The translations under genes and the position numbers were made by a program. DNA of 64,000 bases from Natronosporangium sp035305625. Lineage in GTDB: Bacteria > Actinomycetota > Actinomycetes > Mycobacteriales > Micromonosporaceae. The notes beneath the pieces are model-generated. The model was not told the origin of the DNA. It ran no database searches and saw only the letters and a program-made list of their open reading frames with translations. Shown here piece by piece: positions 16,610 through 25,345 of the stretch (positions are counted from its first letter, which is position 1; each line of letters opens with the position of its first letter). Location of the stretch: assembly GCA_963809545.1 (NCBI GenBank), contig CAWEKD010000007.1:682001-746000 (forward strand). Reading direction: 5' to 3'.

Positions 16610-18669
16610 TTCTCGCTCCCCTCCAGCGTGACCACCAGATAGCCGTGCTCGTCCACCTCGACCCGCTGGCCGCTGGGCACCACCGTGGTGGAGGTCCCTT
16701 CATCCACCAGCGCCGGGCCCGCGAACCGGTCCCCCGGAGCCAGCTTCGCCCGGTCGTACACCGTGAACGGCACCACCGCCCGCTGAGCGAAGTCGTACGC
16801 CTCCCGCTGTCCCAGGACCGCCCGGGCGGGGTTCCCGTCCCCGGCCGGCAGGCGCGGCAGCTCCGGCCGATCGGTCCGGCCGATCCCCCGCACCCGCAGG
16901 TTGAGGATCTGCAGCGGGTTGTCCATGGCGTGCCCGTACCGGCTGCGGTGCAGCTCCTCGAAGGCTGCCCGGACCCCTTCCGGGTCCCACTGCCGGCCCA
17001 CGGTCACGATCAGCGAGTGCTCCTGGCCGACGTACCGCAGCTCCAGCTGCCGCTCCAGGACCGCCCGGGCCGCCGGGACCCCCTGGTCGGCCAGCGACCG
17101 CATCGCCTCCGCCTCCACCTCGACGAAGACCTGCTCCAGTTCGGCCGGATCCGTCCCCTCCAGCGGGCGCAGGACGGTGCGGGACACGTCGTCGACGATG
17201 TCGGCGCTGAGCATGCCCCAGGCGGAGAATCCGGACGGGGCGAACGGGACCACCACCTCCCGGATCTCCATCTCCCGGGCCAGCAACGGTGCCAGCATCG
17301 GGCCGGCGCCGCCGAAGGCCAGCAGAGAGAAGTCCCGGGGGTCCCGGCCTCGCTCCACCGTGATCTGCCGGACCGCCCCGACCGTGCGCGCCAGCAACAC
17401 ATCGAACACCCCGGCGGCGGCGTCGGCCAGCGGCAGCCCCAGCGGTTCGGCGATCTGCTGCGCCAGGGCGGCGCGCGCCTCCTCCACCCGCAGGCTCATC
17501 TCGCCTTCCAGGAACCGGTCCGGGTCGAAGAACCCGAGCACCACCGCCGCGTCGGTGACGGTCGGCTCGGTGCCGCCCCGGCCGTAGCAGACCGGCCCCG
17601 GCTGGGCGCCGGCGCTGCGCGGCCCCACCTTCAGCAGCCCCCGATCCAACCAGGCGATCGAGCCACCGCCGGCACCGATGGTGCGGATGTCGTAGGTCGG
17701 AATCAGCAGCGGGTACTGCTCCAGCTGGGCCTCGAACGCGGCCACCGCCCCGCCCCGCTCGATCACGCAGGTGTCCAGGGAGGTACCGCCGATGTCGAAG
17801 GTGAGCATGTCTTCCCGGCCCAGCGCCTCCGCCAGGTAGGCTGCGCCCACGATCCCACCGGCCGGCCCGGACAGCACGGTGTGGGTGGGGGAGGTGCGGG
17901 CGGTGGCCGCGGTCATCGCCCCACCCCCGGAGCGCATGATCAGGAACTGACCGGCGAAGCCGCGCTCGGCCAGCCCCTGCTCCAGGTCGTCCACGTACCG
18001 CTCGAAGATCGGCCGGATGTACGCGTCCAGGACCGCGGTGCTGGTCCGCTCGTACTCCCGGTGCTCCCGGACGATGTCGGTGGAGACGGAGACGCTGACC
18101 TGGGGGTACTTCTCCCGGATCGCCGCGGCGGCCCGCTGCTCGTGGGTGGGGTCGACGAACGAGTGCAGGAAGCAGATCGCGATCGACTCGACCCCTTCCT
18201 CCACCAGCCGGCCCGCGGCGGCCAGCACGCTGTCGAGGTCCAGCTCCTCCACCACGCGGCCCCGGTAGTCCAGCCGGCCCCGCACCCCGGCGGTGTGCCG
18301 ACGGCGTACCAGGCTCGGCGGCCGCTGGTACTGGAAGTTGTACATGTGCTCGGGCGGCACGTTGCCCCGGCCGATCAGGAAGATGTCCCGGAAGCCCTCG
18401 TTGGTGATGATGCCGGTGGTGGCCCCACGCCGCTCCAACACGGCGTTCAACCCGAGGGTGGTGCCGTGGATGAACAGCTCGGCGTCGGACAGATCCACCT
18501 CCAGCGCGGCCACCGCGGCCATGACCCCCTCAGCGGGACGCTGCGGGGTGGTGGACGCTTTCCGGAACCGGATCTGGTTGGTCCGGGTGTCCAGTGCCAT
18601 CGCGTCGACAAAGGTTCCTCCGATGTCGACGGCCAGTCGGAATCGCTTGTCAGACACGAGCTTGCTCAC
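16606..18669 (-). CDS. hyuA: Hydantoinase A/oxoprolinase family ATPase subunit
   Basis: 687-residue HyuA-type subunit. The actin-like ATPase fold is shown by RLAVDIGGTFVDAM at residues 11-24, HGTTLGLNAVLERRGATTGIITNEGF, SGPAGGIVGA, and the second phosphate motif TFDIGGTSLDTCV, followed by GAGGGSIAWLD. It couples ATP hydrolysis to activation of the carbonyl of a cyclic amide or of a ketone, together with HyuB. The GTG start overlaps the end of the ABC ATPase gene by 20 bases. Placing HyuA directly after the importer suggests that the imported compound is its substrate (inference). Confidence 0.94.
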   Translation of the reverse strand: MSKLVSDKRFRLAVDIGGTFVDAMALDTRTNQIRFRKASTTPQRPAEGVMAAVAALEVDLSDAELFIHGTTLGLNAVLERRGATTGIITNEGFRDIFLIGRGNVPPEHMYNFQYQRPPSLVRRRHTAGVRGRLDYRGRVVEELDLDSVLAAAGRLVEEGVESIAICFLHSFVDPTHEQRAAAAIREKYPQVSVSVSTDIVREHREYERTSTAVLDAYIRPIFERYVDDLEQGLAERGFAGQFLIMRSGGGAMTAATARTSPTHTVLSGPAGGIVGAAYLAEALGREDMLTFDIGGTSLDTCVIERGGAVAAFEAQLEQYPLLIPTYDIRTIGAGGGSIAWLDRGLLKVGPRSAGAQPGPVCYGRGGTEPTVTDAAVVLGFFDPDRFLEGEMSLRVEEARAALAQQIAEPLGLPLADAAAGVFDVLLARTVGAVRQITVERGRDPRDFSLLAFGGAGPMLAPLLAREMEIREVVVPFAPSGFSAWGMLSADIVDDVSRTVLRPLEGTDPAELEQVFVEVEAEAMRSLADQGVPAARAVLERQLELRYVGQEHSLIVTVGRQWDPEGVRAAFEELHRSRYGHAMDNPLQILNLRVRGIGRTDRPELPRLPAGDGNPARAVLGQREAYDFAQRAVVPFTVYDRAKLAPGDRFAGPALVDEGTSTTVVPSGQRVEVDEHGYLVVTLEGSEK

Positions 18670-20782
18670 CTTCCAACAGCGCGGGAATCTCCGGTGCCCG
18701 CCAGCAGGCGGCCCGGTTGGTGCCGTACGGCAGCAACTGCTGCGGCTCGGTACGGCACCGGTCGGTCACGAACGGGCAGCGAGCCGCCAGCGGGCATCCG
18801 GCGACCGCGTCCGCCTCCTCCAGGTCCTTGATCAGCTCCACCCGAGGGCCGGCGAACCCACCGGCCAGGCTGGGGGCGCTGGACAGCAGCGCCCGGGTGT
18901 AGGGGTGGCGGGGGTTGGTGAATACCTCCTCCACCGGCCCCTCTTCGACGATCCGTCCCAAGTAGAGCACCACTACTCGGTCGCAGAATCCCCGAATCGT
19001 GGCCAGGTCATGGGAGATGAACACCGACCCCCGGTCCGCCTGGCGGGCGGTGACCTCTCCGATCACCTCCAGGATCTGCGCCTGCACGGTGACGTCCAGG
19101 GCGGAGGTCGGCTCGTCGAACACGATCAGGTCGGGCTCACCCACCAACGCCCGGGCGATCCCGACCCGCTGGGCCTGCCCGCCGGACAACTCGTGCGGGT
19201 AGCGGGTGAGGATGGAGGCGTCCAGCCCCATCTGGGTGATCGCCGCCTCCACCCGCTCGGCCCGCTCCCGCGCCGGTACCCCCAGCGCCCACAGCGGTTC
19301 CGCCACCGCGTCGGCCACGGTCCGGCGGGGCGACAGCGACCCGATCGGGTCCTGGAACACCATCTGGGCACGGGTCCGCAGCCGCCGCAGCTCCCGCCCC
19401 CGCAGCCGGGTCAGATCGTGCCCACCGACCACGACCTTCCCGGCGGCCGGCCGCACCAGCCCCACGATGGTCCTGGCGAGGGTGCTCTTGCCGCAGCCGC
19501 TCTCCCCCACCACCCCGACCGTCTCACCGGCGGCGACCCGCAGACTGACTCCCCACAGTGCGCGGTGCCCGCCGGAGCCGAACCGACTGCCGTAGACCAC
19601 CTCCACGTCGGTCAGATCCAGGACGGTCGGCGGCTCGGTCGCCCCCGCCCGTGGCGCGGGGACGGCCACCGGCCCGGCGGTCGCCGGGGTGGTGACGATC
19701 GCCAGGGTGGTGGTGGGCGCGGCGGCCGGTGCGGCAGCCGCGGGCGCGGTGGGCACGGTCACGGGCGGGCCGGACTGCGGGTGGAAACAGGCCAGCTCCC
19801 AGTTCGGACCGTGCGTGGTCAGCCGCGGCCGCTCCTGCCGGCACCGGTCGGTGGCGTGCGCACACCGGGGCACGAACGGGCACTGCCGGGGCGGCTCGGT
19901 CAGCAACGGCATCCCGCCGGCGGTGGCGGTGACCGGTCGTCCGTCCACATCCGGCACCGAGGCCAGCAGAGCCCGGGTGTACGGGTGCGCAGGCTCGCGC
20001 AGCACCTGCTGGGTGGGGCCGCTCTCCACCACGGTGCCGGCGTACAGCACCACCACCCGGTCACAGACCTGCGCGGCCGAGGCCAGGTCGTGGGAGATCA
20101 ACAGCACCCCGCGCCGGTAGCCGTCGGTGGCCGCGCCGACCCCGTCGGCCAACTTCCGGAACTGCTGCAGGATCTCCCGGGTGAGGGTGACGTCCAGCCC
20201 CGTGGTCGGCTCGTCCGCGATCAGCAGACCGGGGGCGCACCCCGTGGCCAGTGAGATCATCACCCGCTGCGCCATCCCACCGGACAGTTCGTGGGGGTAC
20301 GCCTCCAACCGGCGCGCGGGGTTACGGATCCCGACCAGTTCGAACAGTTCCCGGGCGGTCTGGCGGGCCTGCTGACCGGACAGCCCCTGGTGGGTGGTCA
20401 GCCGGTCGGTCAACTGTCGCCCCACGGTCCGGGTGCCGATCAGCGCCCCGCGCGGGTTCTGGAAGCACAGGGCCGCTCCGCGCCCCCGGTGCTCTCGCAG
20501 CTGCTCCGGGGAGAGTCGTAGCACGTCCACCGGCTGGGGGTCGTCGGGGTGCTGGAACCAGACGTGCCCGGTGGCCCGTGAGCCCTGCGGCAGCAGTCCG
20601 ACGATGGCGCGCGCCACCATGCTCTTGCCGCCCCCGCTCTCGCCCACCAGGCCGACCACTTCACCGGCGGAGACGCTCAGGTTGACCCCGTTCAGCGCGG
20701 CCACCCGCCGGCTGCCCCGGTGGATCGTCACCGCGAGGTTCTCGACTGACAGCAGCACCTGCTCCGCTTTGCTCACGGTCAC
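18650..20782 (-). CDS. Fused double ATP-binding subunit of peptide-type ABC importer
   Basis: 710 residues containing two complete oligopeptide-family ATPases, i.e. a DppD-DppF fusion. First half: Walker A GESGGGKSM, signature LSGGMAQ, Walker B LLIADEPTTGLD; second half: Walker A GESGCGKST, signature LSGGQAQ, Walker B LIVFDEPTSALD. Each ends with the Cys-rich C-terminal domain of this family (CPFVPRCAHATDRC and CPLAARCPFVTDRC). A Pro/Ala/Thr-rich linker of about 45 residues joins the halves. The GTG at 20782 overlaps the permease stop (GTGA). First-half Walker A has GKSM in place of the usual GKS/T-T/L. Confidence 0.93.
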   Translation of the reverse strand: MTVSKAEQVLLSVENLAVTIHRGSRRVAALNGVNLSVSAGEVVGLVGESGGGKSMVARAIVGLLPQGSRATGHVWFQHPDDPQPVDVLRLSPEQLREHRGRGAALCFQNPRGALIGTRTVGRQLTDRLTTHQGLSGQQARQTARELFELVGIRNPARRLEAYPHELSGGMAQRVMISLATGCAPGLLIADEPTTGLDVTLTREILQQFRKLADGVGAATDGYRRGVLLISHDLASAAQVCDRVVVLYAGTVVESGPTQQVLREPAHPYTRALLASVPDVDGRPVTATAGGMPLLTEPPRQCPFVPRCAHATDRCRQERPRLTTHGPNWELACFHPQSGPPVTVPTAPAAAAPAAAPTTTLAIVTTPATAGPVAVPAPRAGATEPPTVLDLTDVEVVYGSRFGSGGHRALWGVSLRVAAGETVGVVGESGCGKSTLARTIVGLVRPAAGKVVVGGHDLTRLRGRELRRLRTRAQMVFQDPIGSLSPRRTVADAVAEPLWALGVPARERAERVEAAITQMGLDASILTRYPHELSGGQAQRVGIARALVGEPDLIVFDEPTSALDVTVQAQILEVIGEVTARQADRGSVFISHDLATIRGFCDRVVVLYLGRIVEEGPVEEVFTNPRHPYTRALLSSAPSLAGGFAGPRVELIKDLEEADAVAGCPLAARCPFVTDRCRTEPQQLLPYGTNRAACWRAPEIPALLEGEQARV

Positions 20783-21675
20783 CGCCTCCGTGCCTCGGCG
20801 CGCTCCTGCAGCCCCTCCCCCAGGAGGCTGAACCCGAGCACACTGGCCAGCAAGAACAGCCCGGGAGGCACTGAGGTCCACCAGTGCCCAGCCACCACGT
20901 CCCCGGAACCCAAATTGATCATGGCGCCCCATTCGGCGGTGGGCACGGGTACGCCCAACCCGAGATAGGACAGCCCGGCCAGGGTCAACATGGCCCAGCC
21001 ACAGTTCAGCGGTGCGATCACGCGGACGGGGGTCAGACAGTTGGGCAGCACGTGCCGCCACATCACGGACAGGTGGGAGACCCCGGAGGTGACCGCGGCC
21101 GCCACGTACGGCTGCTCCCGCACCGAACGGGCCTCGGCGCGCACCAGCCGGGCATAGGCCGGGGCGTTCACCACCGCGATCACGACGACCAGGTCGAGCA
21201 CCCCGCCGCCCATCAGCGAGGCCACCACCAGCGCCATGATGAAGGCGGGGAACGACTGGAAGATGTCCACCACCCGCATCAGCACGTCGTCGACCCAGCC
21301 GCCGTAGTAGCCGGCGACGAGCCCCACCGCGCTACCGATCACCACCGCCAGCGCGATCGCCCCGATCGCGATGCCCAAGTCCAGTCGGGCCGCGTACAGC
21401 AGCCGACTGAAGATGTCCATCCCGTTGACGTCGGTGCCGAGCCAGTGGTCGGCGCTGGGCGGGGCCAAGGCCGCGGTCGGGTCGATCTCCCGCTCACCCC
21501 ACGGCGCGATCACCGGTGCGAGCAGGGCCGCCAGCACCATCACCGTCAGGATCGTTCCGCCGACGATGATCAAGGTGGTGGCGAACCGGCGGCTGCGCTC
21601 CGCCCCGCCGATCACCACCGGAGCCGACGCGCCGGACACCTCACCCGACCGGGGGGTCAGGGTCACCTCAGCCAT
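20779..21675 (-). CDS. dppC: ABC importer permease, DppC type
   Basis: 298-residue inner-membrane permease of a peptide/opine/nickel-type importer. N-terminal cytoplasmic segment, one TM helix (LIIVGGTILTVMVLAALLAPVIA), the OppC N-domain pattern HWLGTDVNGMDIFSRLLYAARLDL, then several TM helices and the EAA loop EARSVREQPYVAAAVTSGVSHL. Overlaps the DppB stop and the ATPase start. Confidence 0.93.
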   Translation of the reverse strand: MAEVTLTPRSGEVSGASAPVVIGGAERSRRFATTLIIVGGTILTVMVLAALLAPVIAPWGEREIDPTAALAPPSADHWLGTDVNGMDIFSRLLYAARLDLGIAIGAIALAVVIGSAVGLVAGYYGGWVDDVLMRVVDIFQSFPAFIMALVVASLMGGGVLDLVVVIAVVNAPAYARLVRAEARSVREQPYVAAAVTSGVSHLSVMWRHVLPNCLTPVRVIAPLNCGWAMLTLAGLSYLGLGVPVPTAEWGAMINLGSGDVVAGHWWTSVPPGLFLLASVLGFSLLGEGLQERAEARRR

Positions 21676-22684
21676 CGATCCTCACCTTCGGATCCAACAT
21701 CGCCTGCAGCACGTCGGCGATGAGGAACACCAACAGGTAGCAGGTGGCGATCACCACTACCGAGGCCTGGATCACCGGGTAGTCCCGGTACAGCAGGCCG
21801 CGCAGCGCCCACTGTCCGAACCCCTGCCAGGAGTAGACGTACTCCACCAGCACCGTGGAGCCGATGCTGAATCCGAACACCAGCGCGGCCAACTGCGGCA
21901 GCCGCACCAGGGTGGCCCGGACCAGGTAGCCGCGCAGCAGGAGCCGTTCCTTCAGCCCGTGCGCGGCCGCGGCGGTGTAGGACTCGGAGTTGAGCACCTC
22001 CAGCGCGCTGGCCCGCACGCTCCGCAGCAGCGGTGCGGTGATCACGATGGCCAGGGTGGCCACCGGCAGCGCCAGGTGGGACAGGGCTGACCCGATCGCC
22101 GGTCCGTTACCGGTCAACAGGGCGTCCACCAGCTCGGCACCGGTGATCGGGGTCAGCCCGACGTCCGGATCCACTCGGCCGCTGGGGGCGGGGAACCACC
22201 CCAGCAGGCTGTAGCCCACCAGGATGAGCACCAGCCCCAGCCAGAAGTCCGGCAGCGAGTTACCGGCCAGGGCGACCACCCGGATGGTGTGGTCGCCGAG
22301 GCGGTAGGCCCGCCGAGCTGACCAGATCCCCAGCACGGTGGCCAACAGCAGCGCCACCGCCAACGCCAGAATCACGAGTTCCAGCGTGGGGCCGATCCGC
22401 TCCGCCAGCTCTGCCGACACCGAGCCACCACTCTGGATCGACGTTCCCAGGTCCCCGGTGGCCAGGCCACCCAGGTAATCCAGGAACTGCTTCCACAGTG
22501 GCTGGTCCAGCCCGTATCGCGCGCGGGCGGCGGCCGCGTCCTCCTCGGTGTAGTTGGGCCCGAGGATGGTCTGGATCGGGTCCCCTGGCAGGATCCGGAC
22601 CAGGATGAAGGTCAGCACGATGACCCCGAGCAGCACCGGCAACAGCTGCACGAGGCGGCGGGCGACGAACCGGAGTAGACGCAT
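21668..22684 (-). CDS. dppB: ABC importer permease, DppB type
   Basis: 338-residue membrane permease; first TM helix and the ILVRILPGDP motif at the N-terminus are the DppB/OppB signature, followed by periplasmic region and TM helices with the EAA loop SALEVLNSESYTAAAAHGL. The ATG at 22684 follows the substrate-binding gene by 19 bases and precedes the conserved MRLLRFVARR start; the longer open frame is read-through. Confidence 0.93.
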   Translation of the reverse strand: MRLLRFVARRLVQLLPVLLGVIVLTFILVRILPGDPIQTILGPNYTEEDAAAARARYGLDQPLWKQFLDYLGGLATGDLGTSIQSGGSVSAELAERIGPTLELVILALAVALLLATVLGIWSARRAYRLGDHTIRVVALAGNSLPDFWLGLVLILVGYSLLGWFPAPSGRVDPDVGLTPITGAELVDALLTGNGPAIGSALSHLALPVATLAIVITAPLLRSVRASALEVLNSESYTAAAAHGLKERLLLRGYLVRATLVRLPQLAALVFGFSIGSTVLVEYVYSWQGFGQWALRGLLYRDYPVIQASVVVIATCYLLVFLIADVLQAMLDPKVRIDG

Positions 22685-22703
22685 CGGTGGTGACGGACCT
22701 TCG

Positions 22704-24347
22704 CTACTCGCTGACCCGCAGGTAACGCAGCCGGGCCAGCCCGTCGATCGGCTGCACCCAGCCGGCCACCCGCTCACTGACTGGCAGGTTGAAGTTGGGC
22801 TGGCAGATGACCACCCACGGCACGTCCTCGGCCAGGATCTCCTGCACCCGCAGCCACATCTCCATCCGCTCCTGCTCATCCACCACGGTGTGGGAGCGCT
22901 CGTAGATCTCCTCGATCTCCGGGTGGCTGTAGCTGGAGTAGTTCAGTGAGGCGCTCTGCACGAAGCTGGTGGCCAGCATGTACTCGACGTCGTTGACCCA
23001 CAGCTGGCCGCTGGTGATCTGCAGCGGGATGTTCCGCTTCTGACGCCGCTCCCCGAGCGTGGCCGGGTCCAGCGCGGTCAGCTGCAGGTCGATGCCGACC
23101 TTCGCGGCCTCGCTCTGCACCAGCACCGCGATCTGCTGCTGGGTCTCGTTGTCCGCCTCGTACACCAGCTCGGCCTGCACCGAGTCCACCCCGGCGGCGT
23201 CCAGCGCCGCCCGGGCCGCGTCCAGGTCGTACGTGTACGGGTAGCCGCGCTCGTCGTACCCGGGCATGTCCAGCGGCACCACGCTGCGGCAGGGGCGGGC
23301 CTCCCCGCCGTACACGTTGTTGATGATCAGGTCGTACGGCACCGCGTACGCCAGCGCCTTCCGGACGTTGACGTTGTCGAACGGCGGGGTGGTCACCGAC
23401 ATCTGGATCGCGACCTGCTCGTTGCTGGGCGCGGAGATCACCTTCACCCCGGGGACGTCCTTGAGGTCCCGCACGTCTCGCTGGCTCATCCCCAGCGCCA
23501 CGTCGATGTCCCCGTTCTGCAGCTGCAGCCGCTGGTTGGACGACGAGGGCACCACCGTGAGGCGCAGCCGCACCTGGGCCGGGTCCGGACCGGGGTAGTC
23601 CGGGTTGGGCTCGAGCACGATCTCCTGACCCTGCACCGCCCGGGTGACGTTGAAGTAGCCCCCGGTGGGTGGGTTGTTGGCGAACCACCGGGTGGCCCAC
23701 GGGTCGTCGTCGGTGGCGTGCTTCTTGGCTTCCTCAGAGTCGAACACGTACAGCGAGATCGCCTGGATCTCCCGGGTGAGCGCGCTGGGGAACGCCTGGT
23801 GGAACTCCACCGTGTAGTCGTCGACCACCCGCACCTGGTCAGGCTCGGTCAGGCCGATCGTCCGGTAGATCCCGGCGACGTTCGCCTGGGCCGCGAACGC
23901 CCGGTCCTTGGACCACTTGACGTCGTGCGCGGTCAGTTCGTTGCCGCTAGCGAACCGCACCCCGCGCCGCAGCTTGAGGGTCCAGACCCGGTTCTCCTCG
24001 TCCGGTTCGAAGGACTCGGCGAAGGTGGGCACGATGTTCTGGGTGTCCATCACCCGCGCGCCGTCCACCTCGGCCACCCCGTAGTCGATCATGTAGGGGT
24101 AGACGTTCTTGAACAGCATCAGCGCGGTCGGGTCGAACCCGACATAGTCCTGGTCCCAGCTACCCGGGTACCCGGGCACTCCGACCCGGAGCGTCGGAAC
24201 CTCGTCCCCACTGCCAGCGCTGCCCGAGCCCGAGCCGCGGGCGCAGCTGGCGAGCGCCACCAGCAGGGCCACTCCCCCGCCGAGCTGCAGAACTGACCGA
24301 CGCGACATACCGGACTGGGCCGGAGAACGGTGAGAAGTACCAGCCAT
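22704..24347 (-). CDS. Substrate-binding lipoprotein of peptide-type ABC importer
   Basis: 547-residue family 5 extracellular solute-binding protein, lipid-anchored outside the membrane. The signal has a twin-arginine motif (SRRSVLQLGG) and lipobox LVALASC, so it may be Tat-exported; an alternative start 13 codons downstream (MSRRSV) gives the same signal. Body motifs include VWTLKLRRGVRFASGNELTAHDVKWS, NPPTGGYFNV and RKALAYAVPYDLIINNVYGG. First gene of the long operon. Its ligand is not deducible from sequence; family members bind peptides, opines, cyclic compounds or nickel. Confidence 0.93.
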   Translation of the reverse strand: MAGTSHRSPAQSGMSRRSVLQLGGGVALLVALASCARGSGSGSAGSGDEVPTLRVGVPGYPGSWDQDYVGFDPTALMLFKNVYPYMIDYGVAEVDGARVMDTQNIVPTFAESFEPDEENRVWTLKLRRGVRFASGNELTAHDVKWSKDRAFAAQANVAGIYRTIGLTEPDQVRVVDDYTVEFHQAFPSALTREIQAISLYVFDSEEAKKHATDDDPWATRWFANNPPTGGYFNVTRAVQGQEIVLEPNPDYPGPDPAQVRLRLTVVPSSSNQRLQLQNGDIDVALGMSQRDVRDLKDVPGVKVISAPSNEQVAIQMSVTTPPFDNVNVRKALAYAVPYDLIINNVYGGEARPCRSVVPLDMPGYDERGYPYTYDLDAARAALDAAGVDSVQAELVYEADNETQQQIAVLVQSEAAKVGIDLQLTALDPATLGERRQKRNIPLQITSGQLWVNDVEYMLATSFVQSASLNYSSYSHPEIEEIYERSHTVVDEQERMEMWLRVQEILAEDVPWVVICQPNFNLPVSERVAGWVQPIDGLARLRYLRVSE

Positions 24348-24675
24348 CAGGTGTGCCTCCAGGAGAGCCGAGCGGGCAGACCGCGAATACCCGATGTTCT
24401 ACCACGCATGACTATTAGTGAACAAGAGTGGGGCTCGTATTTGAGTAAAGTCCCTGCTCACAGCGGATCCAGCCCGGCCCCGTCCCACAGAGTGAACGTG
24501 TTCACATGCGTTCACATCACTGTTACAGGCCAGCTGATCCACCCGGCGGGCGCGGCCGCCGCCCCGCCCCGGCGGCCCGACCACCGCCGCCTGGGTCCCG
24601 CCGCCCGGCCCCACCGATCTAGCGCGTTTTCCTGATTCACCCGTACGGCCACGCCCAGGTTGGGATGATCGGCCC
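24348..24675. promoter_or_regulatory. Divergent intergenic region with GTTCACAT direct repeats
   Basis: This 328-bp gene-free stretch lies between the importer operon and the secreted-protein gene. Near 24493-24504 it has the dyad TGAAC-GT-GTTCA, and GTTCACAT occurs at 24500-24507 and again at 24510-24517, one helical turn apart, which looks like a transcription-factor operator. A more AT-rich part (24400-24460) probably holds the importer promoter. Confidence 0.55.
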
Positions 24676-25335
24676 ATGGCCTTGGTGCGATCGATCACGG
24701 GGACCGGCGTGCTCGCCATCGCCCTGCTCTTGCTGGTCGTGGCCCCCACCGCCGCGACCGCAGGCGCCCCAGCCGATCCGAGCGCTCTGCCAGCGGCGGC
24801 ACCGGTGATCCCGGTGAACGACCGGGACGACAACGGCGATGATGACGACGACACCGGGAACGGGCTGTGGGATGAGCCGCACGACCCGAACCACGAGCGG
24901 GGAGAGGTGTTCCTGGAGCTCTCCCCGAGCACGGTGCTGGCTGGTGATCAGGTGGAGATCCGGGCCGGCTGCGGGGACGACCGGAAACCGGCGAAGGTCC
25001 GCAGCCGCGTGTTCGGTGATCTGGACCTGATTCGGCAGGACGGCACCAAGTTGTTCACCGGGGTGGCCACCGTGCCGAAAGACACCCGCCCCGGGGACTA
25101 CCGTGTCCGGCTGCGCTGCGACAACGGCGCCGGCGCCAGCGCTGAGCTCCATGTGCTGGCCATGGCCCGCCCCAGCCGCGGCCCGGACACCGGTGGCGGC
25201 GCTACCGCGGCCGGCGCGGATGCCACTGACGACCGGGCCGGCCTGACCTCTCCGCCGGTGCTGCTGGGCGCCGGCCTGGTGGTCGTGGTAGCCACCGCGT
25301 TCCTGCTCGGATACCGGCGCCGCACCACCCGCTGA
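24676..25335 (+). CDS. Secreted membrane-anchored protein with Asp-rich segment
   Basis: 219 residues, no family recognised. N-terminal signal peptide (VLAIALLLLVVAPTAATAGA), then an acidic patch around residues 50-63 (DRDDNGDDDDDTG) resembling a calcium-binding or spacer region, a compact domain with two cysteines (RAGCGDD, RLRCDNG) in an Ig-like pattern ending LHVLAMA, a low-complexity linker and a C-terminal TM helix followed by RRRTTR. The end resembles a sortase-type anchor but I see no LPxTG-like pentapeptide. The class F sortase gene follows 10 bases downstream, and the pairing is common in actinobacteria. Confidence 0.8.
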   Translation: MALVRSITGTGVLAIALLLLVVAPTAATAGAPADPSALPAAAPVIPVNDRDDNGDDDDDTGNGLWDEPHDPNHERGEVFLELSPSTVLAGDQVEIRAGCGDDRKPAKVRSRVFGDLDLIRQDGTKLFTGVATVPKDTRPGDYRVRLRCDNGAGASAELHVLAMARPSRGPDTGGGATAAGADATDDRAGLTSPPVLLGAGLVVVVATAFLLGYRRRTTR

Positions 25336-25345
25336 CCCGGCGGTC

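Noticed and set aside
13273..18831. Series of long plus-strand open frames over hyuB and hyuA
   Set aside because: Same antisense effect; the translated text mirrors the periodicity of the minus-strand genes and has no domain.
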